Below, one piece after another: positions 11,531 to 24,212 of a stretch of DNA of 64,000 nucleotides. Under the pieces are notes generated by a model, which ran no database searches, was not told where the DNA came from, and saw nothing but the letters and a program-made list of their open reading frames with translations. The position numbers were made by a program, and so were the translations under genes. Within the stretch, counting starts at the first letter, position 1; every line of letters begins with the position of its first letter. This stretch comes from Monilinia fructicola (Eukaryota > Ascomycota > Leotiomycetes > Helotiales > Sclerotiniaceae). Where the stretch lies: NCBI GenBank assembly GCA_008692225.1, contig VICG01000009.1:1426001-1490000 (forward strand), read 5' to 3'.

Positions 11531-13880
11531 ATTCTTTCAAGTGCAAGTTTCTGCCGTATGCTGCCTACAGCCATTATGTCTTGCCCTTTCATAGATCAAC
11601 TTCTACTTCTAAGTGCAACTATCATTTGTTTGCTTCTCATACAGCATCTTATTAGCAAGCTATCACAAAACCAGGACCAAGCAAAAGTATGACCAGTCTC
11701 GAAACAGCCAGTCTTCCTTCCCATGGTCTGTTCTCAAGTTATATGCTACATTTCCTGATAGATATGATGGTCAAAATCTGTACGCAATAAGTGGAAAATC
11801 AGCCCAGACAGCGACACTAGCGGCACAAAATACTACCACTGTAAACAACTCCGCTGGTATCTATTGCATACGATTAGATGAAATGGTGTTGAGATTCCGA
11901 TTCCCACATCCCCAACCATTTAGCGAGCATCCCAGACCGAGCATCCCAAACCCCTGCCCCTGGTATCAAAAGCGCCGGAATTGGATTGGCTACGCAATGC
12001 AATACCACGCAGCGCAGGATGTCCAAAAAGACATGCATCCCAATTGCTTAACACATGAACTGTACAGAAAACCCAAATTCGTGCATCATTCTCATCGTAG
12101 GTCATCATGTCGAAAACTCCCCATCTCCTCCCCGTTCCCACTGCAACTTCTATCCAGCAGAGCGTATCGATTCGCGCATCCCGCTTGCAGGCCAAGTTTT
12201 CCTTGATCTAAATCACAGTTGCTCTCCTCACCCACCAAATTTCTCACTTTGTCCATATCATCCATATCATCCACTAGCCAAAACAAGCGGCATCTCCGTG
12301 CTTCGCCTCCTAAATCTCGATGCAGTGTCCCACTCCTATCTCTCCTTTCCCTATTTCTATCACCCTCCCCAGGAATCTCAATTCCATCTTCGATCCTACC
12401 AACAAGACATACTACACGTAGAATATCAACACCATCTACAATCATAACGATTGCAAAATCTCCATGGTTTGATGTTTCACGCGTTTTTCCTACGAATTGG
12501 AGGATCATGCCGCTGCCAAATTTAGCGAAGGTTCAAGGGGCTGCGATGGACCTGTTGCGAGTGCCGAGTTTAATAACGCCTGGGAGTTCCAAGATTGCCG
12601 ATAATCGAAAACGAAGATGGGAGGGGATGTTGGATTTTATCATCATAGGAAATTCCCCCGCTTGTTCGTCATCATCCACCATCCATCAATTGTTGTGATG
12701 CGCGATAGGTACGTACAGCATCGCGGCGACTAACTTTGGCACGGGGGTAGGTTAGCGAATGTATGGAGTTTTGAGAATCTGCAATCAAGAAAGAGCATTT
12801 GGGAGTTCCGTCCCCATCTCATTACATGTGGAGAAATGTTGCCGCGAGGTTGGGGTCGTAGAGGAATTTTGAAGTTTGGGCTTGCAAACAGTGTGGTCGA
12901 AGAGTTATCCTTAATTGTTAATGCGATGGCCTTAAGCTTATTATTGTTTTCTCGGGTAGAGAGGACCTAGCTGTCTCCATCTATAGTTCTAACCATAGGC
13001 TGTTTTGGCCAAGCTTTTACTTTGGTCATGGCTTCAGCCTCCGACCGGGTGGGTGCTGTCAGCCTTTAGACGGTCCCGGTATCAAGCTTAGTTAGGGCCA
13101 CTGGCGGAAACTAGTTTGTCTATCAGACGTCTACCAGTATGGGTGCAATCAAAAGAGTGTAAATAACCAGCAATTATGTGGAACTTGGAATCTACAAGTG
13201 ACGAGCACTTATAAAGGGGAACTAACTATTGTAGGGATATACACACAAATGAACGATCTAGCCTTAATGATTAGGGTTAAGAGAAGTATGTTATTCCTTC
13301 GAACGTTATGCTAGGGGGACTTGGGCACGGCATATAATGGTGATGGTAGGAAAGCCGGGGGTTCCGTCACATCCGATATAACAATGCCTGTGATTGTAGT
13401 TCAGAGTCTCCTTCGACTCTTCCCTTAGTATCTCAAGCATGGATGTTATATTCGTTACACCATCCCAATTACCTCGTCACGTATTCGATCGCGATCAATA
13501 GCAATTTTCCTCTTCTACTCGAGTAATGAGCTGTCTCAACCAGTCTGGCGGGTCGAAAGTCGGTGTACATAAGAAGGAATATAACTGTTGTCAGTGCCCA
13601 ACACTGATCTTCGGTCGCGAGAATAGAGATGTTCTAGGCTTAATGATGAATGGGGAGGAGGAAGATATTGTTAACTTTTAGAATTACCTAGCTTTCCAAA
13701 TTACTATCTCTCCTCCTTTTCAAAGCGACCGACTTCCTTAGCTAAGATAATGTCGAGATACTATGGTTACCTCAGCACCAAGTTCAAACCTGCCACTCAA
13801 GGCAGCAATTTTGATCGATTTCGATTAGTAATCAAACAAGCTTATTTTGAATCATGTGACTGGTTGAATTAAAGCATCGG
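11531..13880. other. Intergenic region with scattered coding-like fragments
   Basis: No intact gene. On the minus strand 12300-12680 there is a stretch that reads as protein-like in one frame with a single TGA, but I recognise no family and the adjacent sequence does not extend it. Another TACTCGAGTA lies at 13516-13525. The 12700-13880 part shows nothing beyond ordinary intergenic composition. Confidence 0.4.
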
Positions 13881-14650
13881 CAGTCTACTTTTCAGTGAAG
13901 GACAATATTCGGATTAATTTAATATCAAAAGTTAAACGTAGTGCTCCCCATCAATACTACTACTTGCTTGCTGCGATATTGTATTGCTAATTGCAACCAT
14001 ATATGTAGCGTTGAATTTCAAGGTAAAATGATTAGAAATTAACGTTCTATATAATAATCTAATTAATATTAGGACTACCTAGGTAATAGTATTGAATCTT
14101 TTATTGCCAATTTGGTCCTGATTTGATTCTAAAATGAACGAAGGGTTAATAAGATAAGGAATATGTTATTTTAGCGCCAACATTGCTAGCAGTTGCCATT
14201 GGCTGATTATAATACTAGTTGCGGGTTTGGATCTTTTACGAAAGTTTATAAATTTTCTAGATGGATAATAAATAATAGGCAATAATTATTTTAAGAAAAG
14301 ATTTAAAAATCCTTATAATAAATAATAGGGGTTTAAATTATATTAAATTAAAGTATAATTACCTAAATAGAAATAAATAATTAATACCTAGGTATATTAA
14401 AGTAATTAAATTATTATAATAAGTAATAGAGATTTAAATTATATTAAATTAAAAATAAATTATTTAAAAAGAAATAAATAATCAATACCTAGGTAGATTA
14501 AAGTAATTGAATTATTATAAAAAGTGTATAGTATGGTTTTCACAAATTTAAAAAAATACAGTAGTCGACTGAATTTTTCTAGGGGATTATCTAAATACTA
14601 CTTTATTACTATATTACTACTATATTACTACTATATGACTGTATATGACT
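13881..14650. repeat. AT-rich block, probable RIP-decayed repeat
   Basis: Composition shifts sharply to A+T with long runs of TTA/TAA words and no open frames. This is typical of repeats mutated by RIP in Pezizomycotina. It contains three TACCTAGGTA palindromes (14076-14085, 14385-14394, 14486-14495) and a tandem duplication listed separately. No terminal repeats could be defined. Confidence 0.6.
14313..14514. repeat. Tandem duplication, two copies of a ~101-bp unit
   Basis: The unit starting at 14313 (TTATAATAAATAATAG) recurs at 14414 (TTATAATAAGTAATAG), and a third start is visible at 14515. Each copy contains AAATTATATTAAATTAAA and one TACCTAGGTA. The copies differ mostly by A/G changes plus a few small changes. 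Confidence 0.85.
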
Positions 14651-15641
14651 TGGGTGGGTTCGTGGACAATGGACATGCATGCTACACTACTCCGTACTCC
14701 GTACAAACCCAAATGGATCAGCCCAACCAACCCAATCAACCCAAATTACAGTACCCGGACTACCCAGGTACCTAATAGATAGGTACTCTGTGTAGTTATT
14801 CCCTCTCCTTCCCTCATTGCAGCTCCAAGGTTCTCGCAATTGCCCAGGTGGCTCTTGAACAAAATAATAATTCCCCCAAATTTCAAGTACCGAGCTCCAA
14901 AGGAAATTGATTGCCTAAGGCTGCAAGGTTGTTGGGTATCCATCTCTCTCTCTACCTATCTACCTAGTATCTACCTATCTCATTTCGCTATCTACAGTAT
15001 CGATCTAACTCTTACGTTCCCGAGGTCTACCGCACTGTACTACTGTGCTCCATACTCCATACAGTCTGCAAGTGATAGCTACAGTACCGCATAGTGTCAA
15101 TGCGTTGCCGTTTTTAGAAAGATATCGATCCACCCGGACCCTCGAGAAGGGGTCCCTTGAATCCTTGAGAGATCCGACTCATCCTCCTCTCTCCCTCTCC
15201 CTCTCTCTCGTTCGTTCTTTCGTTCCCTCGCTCTTTCGCTCTTGTTTGAAATTAACTAATTACTCCAGCTATACCCTTTCCACTCTGTTTCCCTTCCCCT
15301 CGTGGCACCCAGGGCCTGCCTGACCCACTTAGACGTTTATTACAGTAATTACTGCTGCACTACTGCCCTACTGTACAGTATTGTACTACAGTAAAGTACC
15401 AGTTCAGTACAAAGATTCGAAGACGTGGATCAACGCCATCTTTTTCCAGACCGAAATAGCCTGAGATAGCCCAATACCCTTCCACTCTCTCGAGCCACTC
15501 TGCGATTGGATCATACCAAACCGTTTTTCATTAGCCATCTCATACTACCCATCTCATACTACTAGTAATAAAGGGAAGAAACCTTGGTTGAGCCTGTCAT
15601 CAGATCCCGTTCCGTGTCAATCTGAAACAACCATCACCAAA
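14651..15641. other. Intergenic/promoter region
   Basis: Pyrimidine-rich tracts (TCTC/CTCC, about 15180-15245) and dense words of the TACAGTA/ACTGTACAGTA type around 15360-15410. The last part is the likely promoter and 5' UTR of the small three-exon gene. No supported gene in it. Confidence 0.5.
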
Positions 15642-16157
15642 ATGGTTTCCTCTTTAGAATCTTCCCGTCCTATTATGGCACCAAGTGTACGTTTATTTCC
15701 TTCACTCACCACCCTCTCTTTACATCATCCTCCCGTCAATCTGCCATCTAGATCTCGGCATATACTACCTCTAAACACCATCATCAATCTCCGCTGACAA
15801 AAATGTCTACTGCAAAGGTCTCTTCCAAAAGCAATCGCTTCAGCACCTATAGCCAAGCCATCTCCGTCGCGACCACCGATTCCGCCCGAGAGGAAATTAC
15901 CGCCATTGAAGAAGGCTTCGACAAGTTACATAACAAGAAATTGGAGAGTCAACGTTGTGATCTGACCACTGAGAAGAGATAATATGGGCAAGCTGGCATT
16001 GGGAGCCAAGTTGGAGAGGGCATTGGGTCGAAGAATGGGTAGTCAAGATGCCGTCATGCGAAAGAAGTCACCATCGCAATCATCCGTCGACTCACCTACA
16101 TCAACCCTGAACGAGAAGGCCGATCTCTATGAGGACGAAAAGGAGACGGCAGCATAA
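15642..16157 (+). CDS. Small conserved-looking protein of unknown function, three exons
   Basis: No long open frame shows this gene; it appears only after splicing. Exons 15642-15686, 15752-15924 and 15977-16157 join through introns of 65 bp (GTACGT...CTAG) and 52 bp (GTTACA...GAAG, with a CTGAC branch site) and give 132 residues with frame kept to TAA at 16157. The product is Ser/Lys-rich, then has a helical core (about residues 60-95, including EEITAIEEGFDK and LGAKLERALGRRMGSQDAV) and an acidic tail ending EDEKETAA. No signal peptide, membrane segment or known domain. The ATG at 15642 follows a CACCAAA context; an internal ATG at residue 33 is an alternative start. The intron signals and protein-like reading support it; the function is unknown. 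Confidence 0.65.
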
Positions 16158-17107
16158 TGGACGTTGAATGGGAAGAAAGGGAGGGGACGATACGGCTGCT
16201 ACGATAGGGGGATAATTATTGTGTCAAGGGTTTTCATTCGGACAGTTATGGGCATCGATTGGCGTTTCGTTGTTTTTTCTCTTTTGCGTCACCTCAACTA
16301 AAGCCTAGCTGTTATACCATTTCATTTGATGGAGGTCGACAACTGTTTCCCAAGCTTTTATACCACACCAGCACGCATAGCGAAATGATGATATTTGTAG
16401 ATTGGTATGTATCTTGCTCGTGATCAGGAGCAAGTACACATAGGAAATCTAAGGCTCAGACCATACCCTCAATACTTGCTGTTCATATGCTCTTCATGAT
16501 CATGGTTGATATTGTAAAGAATGGTCTGGGACTTTATACTCCTCGTGCCGCATTTTAATATGCGAATCTAGACTCGGCAATCAAATAATCTCTCGGAGTT
16601 GGATATCTCACGACAACTCTTGACTATCTCCCTTATCAATTTTAAAGCCAGCAGCTATGGAACAGCGGTTTGTCTATACCTCAGTCTATATGATAGCAAT
16701 CGCTCACAACCAACTTATAGCCTGACTTTCATGGGCCCAGACTGATAGATAGCTAATGAATTAAGAGCCGAACCTTGAAGATTAGATTATCAGTAGTAAT
16801 AAATAGATCTGTTCTATACCGCAAGTTCAATAACCCAGATTTGCTCTGATCAGTGAAATATTGGTATAATGTCTTCTCACTACTGAGCCGTCTCACCCCC
16901 TTTGTCTTTGGTAGTCATCTGAAGGGGAAAAAGCAAAAAATAATGAAAAACCAACCAACGGCCGAATCGTCAACCTCACCCACTATCAGTCACGTGATCT
17001 TAAGCTTAATCAATCTATGCGTCCTTGACGCGACCGCGACTACCTCAATTGTCCTGCAGAAAAATCGTTCCTTCCAAAAGCAATAATCACCACCAATATC
17101 CCAAAAA
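16158..17107. other. Intergenic region
   Basis: 3' flank of the small gene and promoter of the pob3 gene. Nothing further is supported. The last 100 bases, including TCACGTGA at 16991-16998, are the likely proximal promoter and 5' UTR of pob3. Confidence 0.5.
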
Positions 17108-19064
17108 ATGGCTATGTAAGTACCACTTCTCAACATCAAACGAACTAGATTATATTTTCTGCCAGCAACAAAAATGTCTCACGTGGTCAAAGACACAGAT
17201 GCGCCATCTAAGAAGAAATGGGATGCTAATATCGTTGCATACAATAGGGAGAGTTTCGATAATATCTACCTTGATCTTTCCAAAGAATCAGGCCGATGCA
17301 GATTCGCTGAGACTGGGTTTGGATGGAAGCCATCGGGCGGCGGTGATACATTTACACTTGAGAACAGCAATATCGCAGGCGCACAATGGAGTAAAGCATC
17401 AAGAGGCTTTGAGGTGAAGCTCTTATTGCGCAATTCTGATATCTGTCAACTCGATGGTTTCTTGCAAGATGTCAGTATACCATGTACCCTTGCATTGGCG
17501 CGCCGCTTCTTATACAATACAGGACTTCGAGCGATTGAGTAAAGTTTTCAAGAACTGGTATAGCACAAATTTGGAACACAAAGAGCACGCTTTGAGAGGA
17601 TGGAATTGGGGCAAAGGCGAATTTGGAAAGTCGGAATTGGTATTCAACGTACAGAACCGACCTGCTTTCGAAATCCCATACTCCGAGATCTCAAACACCA
17701 ATTTGGCGGGTAAGAACGAAGTAGCGGTTGAGTTTTCCCTACCTGCAAACGGAGATGATACAGGTACCACCGGAGCTCTGGGTGGTGCGCGCAGCAAGGG
17801 AAAGAAAGCTGGCGCTGGAAAGGATCAGCTTGTCGAGATGAGATTCTACATTCCTGGTGTTGCGACAAAGAAGGGAGCTCGTGAGGGAGATGAGGATGCT
17901 GGAAGTGATGTTGATGAGGCGGCGCACAATGCTTCTAATATTTTCTATGATACTTTAATGGAGAAGGCTGAAATCGGTGATGTTGCTGGGGATACCGTCG
18001 CTACTTTCCTCGATGTCCTACATCTTACTCCAAGGCATGTCGCATTTACAACCCTTTTGCGCAGTGCTAACTATTCACAGAGGACGTTTCGATATCGATA
18101 TGTACGAAAACTCTTTCCGATTACGTGGTAAAACATATGATTACAAAATTCAATACGACCATATCAAGAAATTTATGGTTCTACCAAAGCCTGATGAATT
18201 ACATTTTATGATCTGTATCGGTTTGGATCCACCCTTGCGACAAGGACAAACGAGATACCCTTTCTTGGTTATGCAGTTCAAGAAGGATGAAGAAGTTACC
18301 ATCGATTTGAATATTACGGAAGAAGTCATGCAAGACAAGTACGGGGGAAGGTTAACTGCACATTACGAACAGCCATTACATGAAGTCGTCACACAAGTAT
18401 TCCGTGGTCTTGCTGGAAAGAAGGTCAACCAACCAGCTAAAGATTTCTTGAGGTATGGTACTTTTCCGGAATTCGCTGCTTCACTTTTTCTAACCTTATC
18501 AGCCACCACCAACAATATGGTATCAAATGTTCTATCAAGGCCAGTGAAGGTTTCCTTTACTGCCTAGAGAAAGCTTTCATGTTCGTTCCAAAACCAGCCA
18601 CATACATTACCTACGAGCAAATTCAAACTATAACTTTCTCCCGTGTTGGCGGTGCGACGTCCGCCTCCCGTACCTTTGATATCGCAATTCAAATGAAGGA
18701 TGGAGCTTCTGAAACGCAATTCAGCAACATCAATCGCGAAGAACAGAAGCCTCTCGAGGATTTCTTCAAAATCAAGGGTCTCCGTGTCAAGAATGAAATG
18801 GACGATGACAATTCTGCCCTTCTGGCTGCCGCTCTTCGAGACCCTGATATGCAATCTTCGGATGAAGAAGTAGTAGCCGCCAGAGCCGACAGAGGAAGTG
18901 CCGATGAAGACGATGAGAGCGTGGACGAGGACTTCAAGACTGATAGTGAGAGTGATGTAGCTGAAGAATATGATTCAGCTCACGAGAGTTCAGGAACTGA
19001 TAGTGATGAAGAGGAAGGTAGTGATGCCGAGGAACGACCAGCTAAGAAAGCTAAGACCAATTAG
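17108..19064 (+). CDS. pob3: FACT complex subunit Pob3 (SSRP1-like)
   Basis: Five exons: 17108-17115, 17248-17470, 17523-18034, 18081-18452 and 18503-19064, 558 residues. Pob3 with Spt16 forms FACT, which handles H2A-H2B during transcription and replication. The N-terminal Pob3/SSRP1 domain starts at once (ESFDNIYLDLSK, FAETGFGWKP). The central SSrecog/PH part includes the hallmark GRFDIDMYENSFRLRGKTYD after intron 3. A second PH-like (Rtt106-type) part follows, then an acidic Asp/Glu-rich tail and a basic end (KKAKT). As in other fungi there is no HMG box; Nhp6 supplies it. Exon 1 is only 8 nt. Intron 3 (18035-18080) uses a GC donor (AG|GCATGT), the only choice that keeps the conserved joint. 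An ATG inside intron 1 (17174) opens the same frame and could give a longer isoform. Confidence 0.95.
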
Positions 19065-21300
19065 GTCTACGTTGGTACAAAAATAATCAGGCTACTATAC
19101 AAGAAGAGGAACTACAAATTTTTTATATTTCTGTATGGCGTTTATACGGCGGGTGGTGAAAGATACGATACTAGGTTAGGGAACAAAGTGAATATTATGA
19201 AACCTAGGTAGGGAAAAATCTAACCAGTAAGACAATTGATGGGGCGATGAGTTGACGAGAGGAAAATCACATACTTTTAATGTTCACTCTTCCAAGGTTA
19301 TTCGTATGAGCAACGGTGAAATGCTGATGTATGATTTGATTCCTTAAAAATGTTCGAGTGGAAAGAAAGATTCGATTATTTGATCTCCAGCTCCTCGATT
19401 AGCAATGATCTTGGTCAAGTGATCGAACATCGATCGCGTCACATTCCTCATCTGACTATTTGCTCATCTGGCTTCTCCAGGGCTTAGCAATTTACTGAAA
19501 ATTGAGGTGATGATTTTAGAAGTGGCCCGGGGGTGGGTGGTTGTAGTTGGGGAGTGGGAGTGGGAGATTTGGATGGGATGGGACGGGATAAGATGGGCTG
19601 GATGAAGGGGGGGGGGGGGGCGAAGAGTGGAAGGGGGATTTGTGAGGAGGGTGTACCTTGCTGTTTTCTGTTGTGTTTATGGGGGTGGAGGGGGAGAAGT
19701 TAGATGGGTGGGTGTTGGGAGGAAGGTGGGAGGTGGAAAGTGGAAAATAGACTTTTCTTGGGTTGTGGGTGGTGTTTGTTTGGGTGGGTGGGAGTCCGCA
19801 GAATAGAGCCTACCCTCCATGATCCATAGCTACCATCAGCCAAAACACCCTCCCCCCCAATGATTCGAGGTAGCAACTAGCCAAAGTTCCTGCTTGCTAT
19901 TTTTTGGGGAATCGGATCCACAGGAAGTAAGTGTATGTGTACACCTACCTGGTTTGCGCGTAGGTCGCTGTTCGTGAAGTCATGGCCGCATCGTAATCAA
20001 TCTTGTGCTTTTTGTGATAGAGGGTAGGATTACGGTTCATTGACCCCCTCTCTCCCTTTTTGATGCGGCTGGAAACTCGGATTTTTCAGTCTCATGTATA
20101 GATGTGGATGTGGTTGTTTCAACTCGCCTTTGGTGACGGTTCAAGGTTCCGAGGGTGCTAGGTCATGGCAGGGATGGGATTCTGTGGAAGTGGTGTGCGT
20201 GTGTATGTGTTTCGTCATCTTTTATATAAGATGTCGGTCGATTCGGGAGACCGTTCTTCTTTGCCATGGGTCTCTCGTCGCGCTGTTGGGCTTTGATGCT
20301 GGCGTTTCGGGGGGCCTGAAGCGCGCCTCGAAGGTCTTCATGTTGTGTTGATACGTTGGTTGAATTCAAGTCTATACGTATAGATGTAGATTTGTCACAC
20401 ATGTCAGCTTTACATCCCCGTTTGAGACGCACAGCGCAACAAGCTATTTTTCTTATATTGGTGTTATGTGGTATTTGGGAGGTCGGGGGTGGGGAGACCT
20501 TAGTCTCGATTCTCGAGTCTGCGTGGATGGTTTTCGCTTTTTGTCTGCTCCTTGATATGTGTGCTCTCTAAGCATCACGTCTTGGTATATCGGTTCGATG
20601 TCACGTGTGGAACCTTAAGGAGTCTTAAAATGCGGGTTATTAGACGGGTTTGGCATAGCCCTAAAGCCTCACCGTCTTTCTAGCAAACAACTCAATATTC
20701 GGCGGGTGCCCTAAGAACTTCGATAAAATATTTGCCCATGAACCTTGCTCCGTGTTTGCTAATAAGAATATCGCGAACTTTTTCTTGCTTGGTACCGAGG
20801 CGATGCCGGAGCGATGGTATCGCGGTGCGTTGTTGATGCTGTGGGCGTTTTGAGGGCTGTTATGACTTTGCGAGTAGCGTGTCTTTGAGCGGCATTAGTG
20901 TATTATTGAGTCTTGGTGGAATAATTTTTTTTTTTCTGGATTCATCGATTTGAGTCGACGATTCTTCAGCAGGTTCACGTAATTTGTAACGATAGTTGGA
21001 ACTCCTGACAGGAAGTATTAGGAGAAACCATCATTACGTATGGCGTAGTTTCCGACACTCAAGGATAGAAGGAGAATCATGAACACATCGCCCCGAGATC
21101 TGAAAGAGCTTGAGGATCTCAAGATCTCAAATATAATGAGCCTTCAGAGGAAGCAAAAAATTGAGGATTGTAGAGAACGCTGTGTGGAGGCTCACTTGAG
21201 GTCCGCATAGCTATGGTTAAAGGGGAAGAAAGGCAAATTTATGGCTTTATTGTTCTGACAACTTGGCTAGAACACATTTGAAGATGAGCTTTCTCTTGCA
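19065..21300. other. Intergenic region with G-rich tract
   Basis: Between about 19520 and 19800 the + strand is very G-rich (repeated GGGTGGG, TGGGAT words and a G14 run at 19607-19620), which could form G-quadruplexes. 20090-20570 has short frames on both strands with no family signal. No supported gene. Confidence 0.5.
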
Positions 21301-21303
21301 GGT

Positions 21304-21705
21304 TTGTCCGCAAGCGAAGAGCTATGTCAGGAAACGCTCAAAGACTTGTACTTTTTTGCTGTCAAGACAGATATACTCCATGGGACTTTGATTAGCTCGG
21401 ACACTCAAAAGGTTTACTGGCTCTGTCATAAGGCTTTCCAATTAGAGAATATATCAGGCGCACCATATATTCATTACGCTGCTCTTATCAAAATATCATT
21501 GAATTGGTAAGTAGCATCTTTAATCCACTTGAAACCCTGTTTTGACGTCACTTGCAGATCTCATCCTCTTGAAAACTTTACCAGCTTTCCAGGGAGATAT
21601 CCGGGACTGGTGGCATAACACTCTCAATATTTACGATAAGGATGCTCTACCGGCAACAGAGTTTAATCTCTTTAACGGTTTCTCGAAACAGCTGAAGTAA
21701 AATGT
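21304..21705 (+). pseudogene. Possible decayed gene fragment, family unknown
   Basis: A 68-codon frame from 21304 is followed by an intron-like stretch (GTAAGT...CTTGCAG, about 21509-21557) and a second protein-like segment (including LLKTLPAFQGDIRDWWHNTL) ending at TAA near 21700. Joining them at those signals creates a TGA, so the copy seems broken or I have the joint wrong. It lies in the accessory stretch that also holds the unidentified gene at 24.2-25.3 kb. No domain recognised. Confidence 0.3.
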
Positions 21706-22540
21706 GTATATCATGAGAAGTTGAAAGGTTCATTTAAGGAGACGCCGGATTGATTGTCGGATGTTGTATTTGAAGGACATTTCTTTCTCATCGATGAACA
21801 GATGGAAGGTCCACTGGGACTCAGGTTTGGAGAATTCCATACAAGATACTCAAAATAAACCGAAGTCGAGTATAAGAATATAATTTAGCATAGCATAGAA
21901 CATAACGGTAAGGAACCGTTGAGCTTCGCGCAATTATAATCATACCGAATACTGTTTTAATTGTTACCAAAAAATTGATGAGTTCAACATCCTTCATCAT
22001 ACAAAGTAACAGCCCCTGGATTTCACTTTGACAAGGCACTTATTTTTGGTGTTAGGATCCATAACTGCCAGTAAGAAGGTTGCTCAAGAATGAGAAACTT
22101 ACTTCCCCCTTACCATCCGATGGCCTTGTCATCGGCTATACTCGAGTACATAGCATCTCGGCTAATTTGTCGAGCTCGGTTGATTATCCCCAGAATTTAG
22201 TTCGGCTTTTGATTCATGGACTTCCATTTCATCATCCACCGGGATTGCACCAACTGATGAAATGCAGTAAACTTGAGGATAGGCATCTCTGCGATGCGAT
22301 TCCGGGAAGATTGTAAAGATATGGCGGTTTGTGGTTATTAATATCCGTTGACGATTGTAATTTTGAACGTTAAATTGTTGGTTCACAGCAATACCGCCGC
22401 GCATTAGCTATAGTATTTGGATAAGGCTATGTGAAGCTCAACGATTTATTATTCATGTTGGGTTGTTATGTAAAGTTACAAAGTTGCAACAGCTACCACC
22501 ACAGCCCTCTCCATCGGATAAGTGAATTACAAGGAATCTC
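21706..22540. other. Intergenic region
   Basis: Short overlapping frames only. One TACTCGAGTA palindrome at 22139-22148. No gene supported. Confidence 0.45.
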
Positions 22541-22544
22541 TGGC

Positions 22545-23400
22545 GGCTCAACCTTGGGGGGAATAAGATGAACCATATTTCTTATTCAAATCAATAAGTG
22601 AACTTTCGATAGAATCCCAATGGCACTTGATTGCTTTCAAGTCTGATTTCATGAATTCATATATTTCGACCCATATAGAGTCAGAACTTTCTTCCGATAT
22701 GCTTTCCCTAGATCTATATTCAGTAGTCTATCTAGAACAGGTAGACCGTAATCCTTATTTGGGGGTGATGAATTTTGACTTCAAAGAGTTCTAAAGAAGA
22801 TATCAGTCCACCAGTATGATGAAGTGCAAGCAAGCTTATAATTACCAGTGTGAAACAATATCTCCAATAATATATTGCGGAATTCATGTGAGCTTTTATC
22901 CTTTTCCTCTAACCAAACATCCGCATAACCAAGGCAAATGCGGAATTCACAAGATTGCACATTGAGATTGAAGTGATCAAAAGGGCGTTCCTTACACCGT
23001 TCATTACCAAAATGATCAGACCTGCAATCTTGGATAGCGTCCATTCGTTCCTTTACCAATTTGCGGAGGATCTTGAAGGCGACAAATGATTTCATACTCT
23101 TTTGATCGCTAGGTTTCTTACCATGATAACTTTGCGTCGCATCTCTGTTTTACCACATCACTTATGCGTGCTATTTGTTCGTTGATAAGTGAAATTGAGG
23201 GTGAGTGCTTGTAAGAAACGCAACTTCGCACCTCTTTTCCAGCTGCGGAAAGCCCCTCAACAAGTTGAGACAATATAGCTCCATAACCTTGACCCGCTTT
23301 CTTCCACTGATTCGTGAGGGCTAGCGTTTTGCTTTCTTCTTCACTGGCTCTTTTGTCAATTATTTGGGATGCTTGTATCGCGTGGATGTTCTGTTAAAGT
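22545..23400 (-). pseudogene. Decayed relative of the unidentified gene at 24.2-25.3 kb
   Basis: On the minus strand three protein-like blocks follow in order but in different frames. The first, about 23395-23145, includes QIIDKRASEEESK and NQWKKAGQGYGAILSQL. The second, about 23140-22845, includes KILRKLVKERMDAIQDC and HEFRNILLEILFHT. The third, about 22700-22545, includes WVEIYEFMKSDLKAIKCHW and ends with TGA. The second and third blocks resemble the end of the gene at 24213-25315: ILLEILFH against ILVEILAH, then a W-x(8-9)-LK-x3-C-x3-W pattern against WVTLGRHLKKSFCAVYW. An intron-like joint sits at about 22799-22848. Two frame breaks make it likely to be dead, though unrecognised introns could explain one of them. 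Function unknown. Confidence 0.45.
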
Positions 23401-24212
23401 ATGCGTCCGTCTTTTTATTTTGGATAGGGACTTTGAAATGTGTGACTTTCGGAGGAATGTATTGATGTGGAGGAGTAAAATGTTAGAGGAAAGATAGATG
23501 GGAAGCCCGGACCTTTGATGGCAAGGTATTGGTTAGTGAATGATGCACATGTTGACTTCAATCAGCTTCTTATGACACATTACAATGGCATGACTCTGAG
23601 TCAGGTATGACTATTACAGAAGGATGTTATTGTTTATCTGAAACGCAGTTGGTGACTGATATCAATTTCTTAGTTTGGTTCAAATCCCGTCCGATCTAGT
23701 TTCTTCGTCCAGCCTAGGAATGTTTGAGAGTTTAAAGATTTTTCGATCATACAAGTAAACATCCATAGAAGAAAGATCTGCCTCACCCACAGCGTCTTTT
23801 GACGCACAAGGTCATTCCAGGCCGGTTACTGGTGAGAGGGGAAGCGACGAATGTCAGTTTACATGCGCTTTACATATCGATCAGTTCTATCCCCCTGTGA
23901 AAGGGTCTCATCTTGACGGAACTTCATCTTGTCAAGCGCGCCAATGTAGACAACGAAAGTTAAGATCTCACGAACTAGATGCTTTCGGGTCTACAAGAGG
24001 ACTATGACAATGTGACTGTACTATTTGGTCTGCCGGGTCAAGTTGCAGTAGCTGGAACGATAGAATTTTCACATAGCCAAGCGGATTGACCACTTTGGAA
24101 TGTTACCAACATTCTGTTTATATATCGATGCCGTCAGGTACATTTGAAACTCATTGTTTCTTGATATCTTGTAGACTTTGCTATTACAAGTAAACAAGAG
24201 CATTGCACGACT
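23401..24212. other. Intergenic region
   Basis: No coding support. A sequence GGTTCAAATCCC near 23678 resembles a tRNA B box, but no tRNA can be folded around it. Confidence 0.5.

Noticed and set aside
12092..12690. Minus-strand protein-like frames
   Set aside because: One stretch reads smoothly across a single TGA, but composition drifts to Arg/Gly-rich and no family is recognised; kept only as a remark.
23670..23700. tRNA-like B box
   Set aside because: No matching T-stem, A box or acceptor stem around it.
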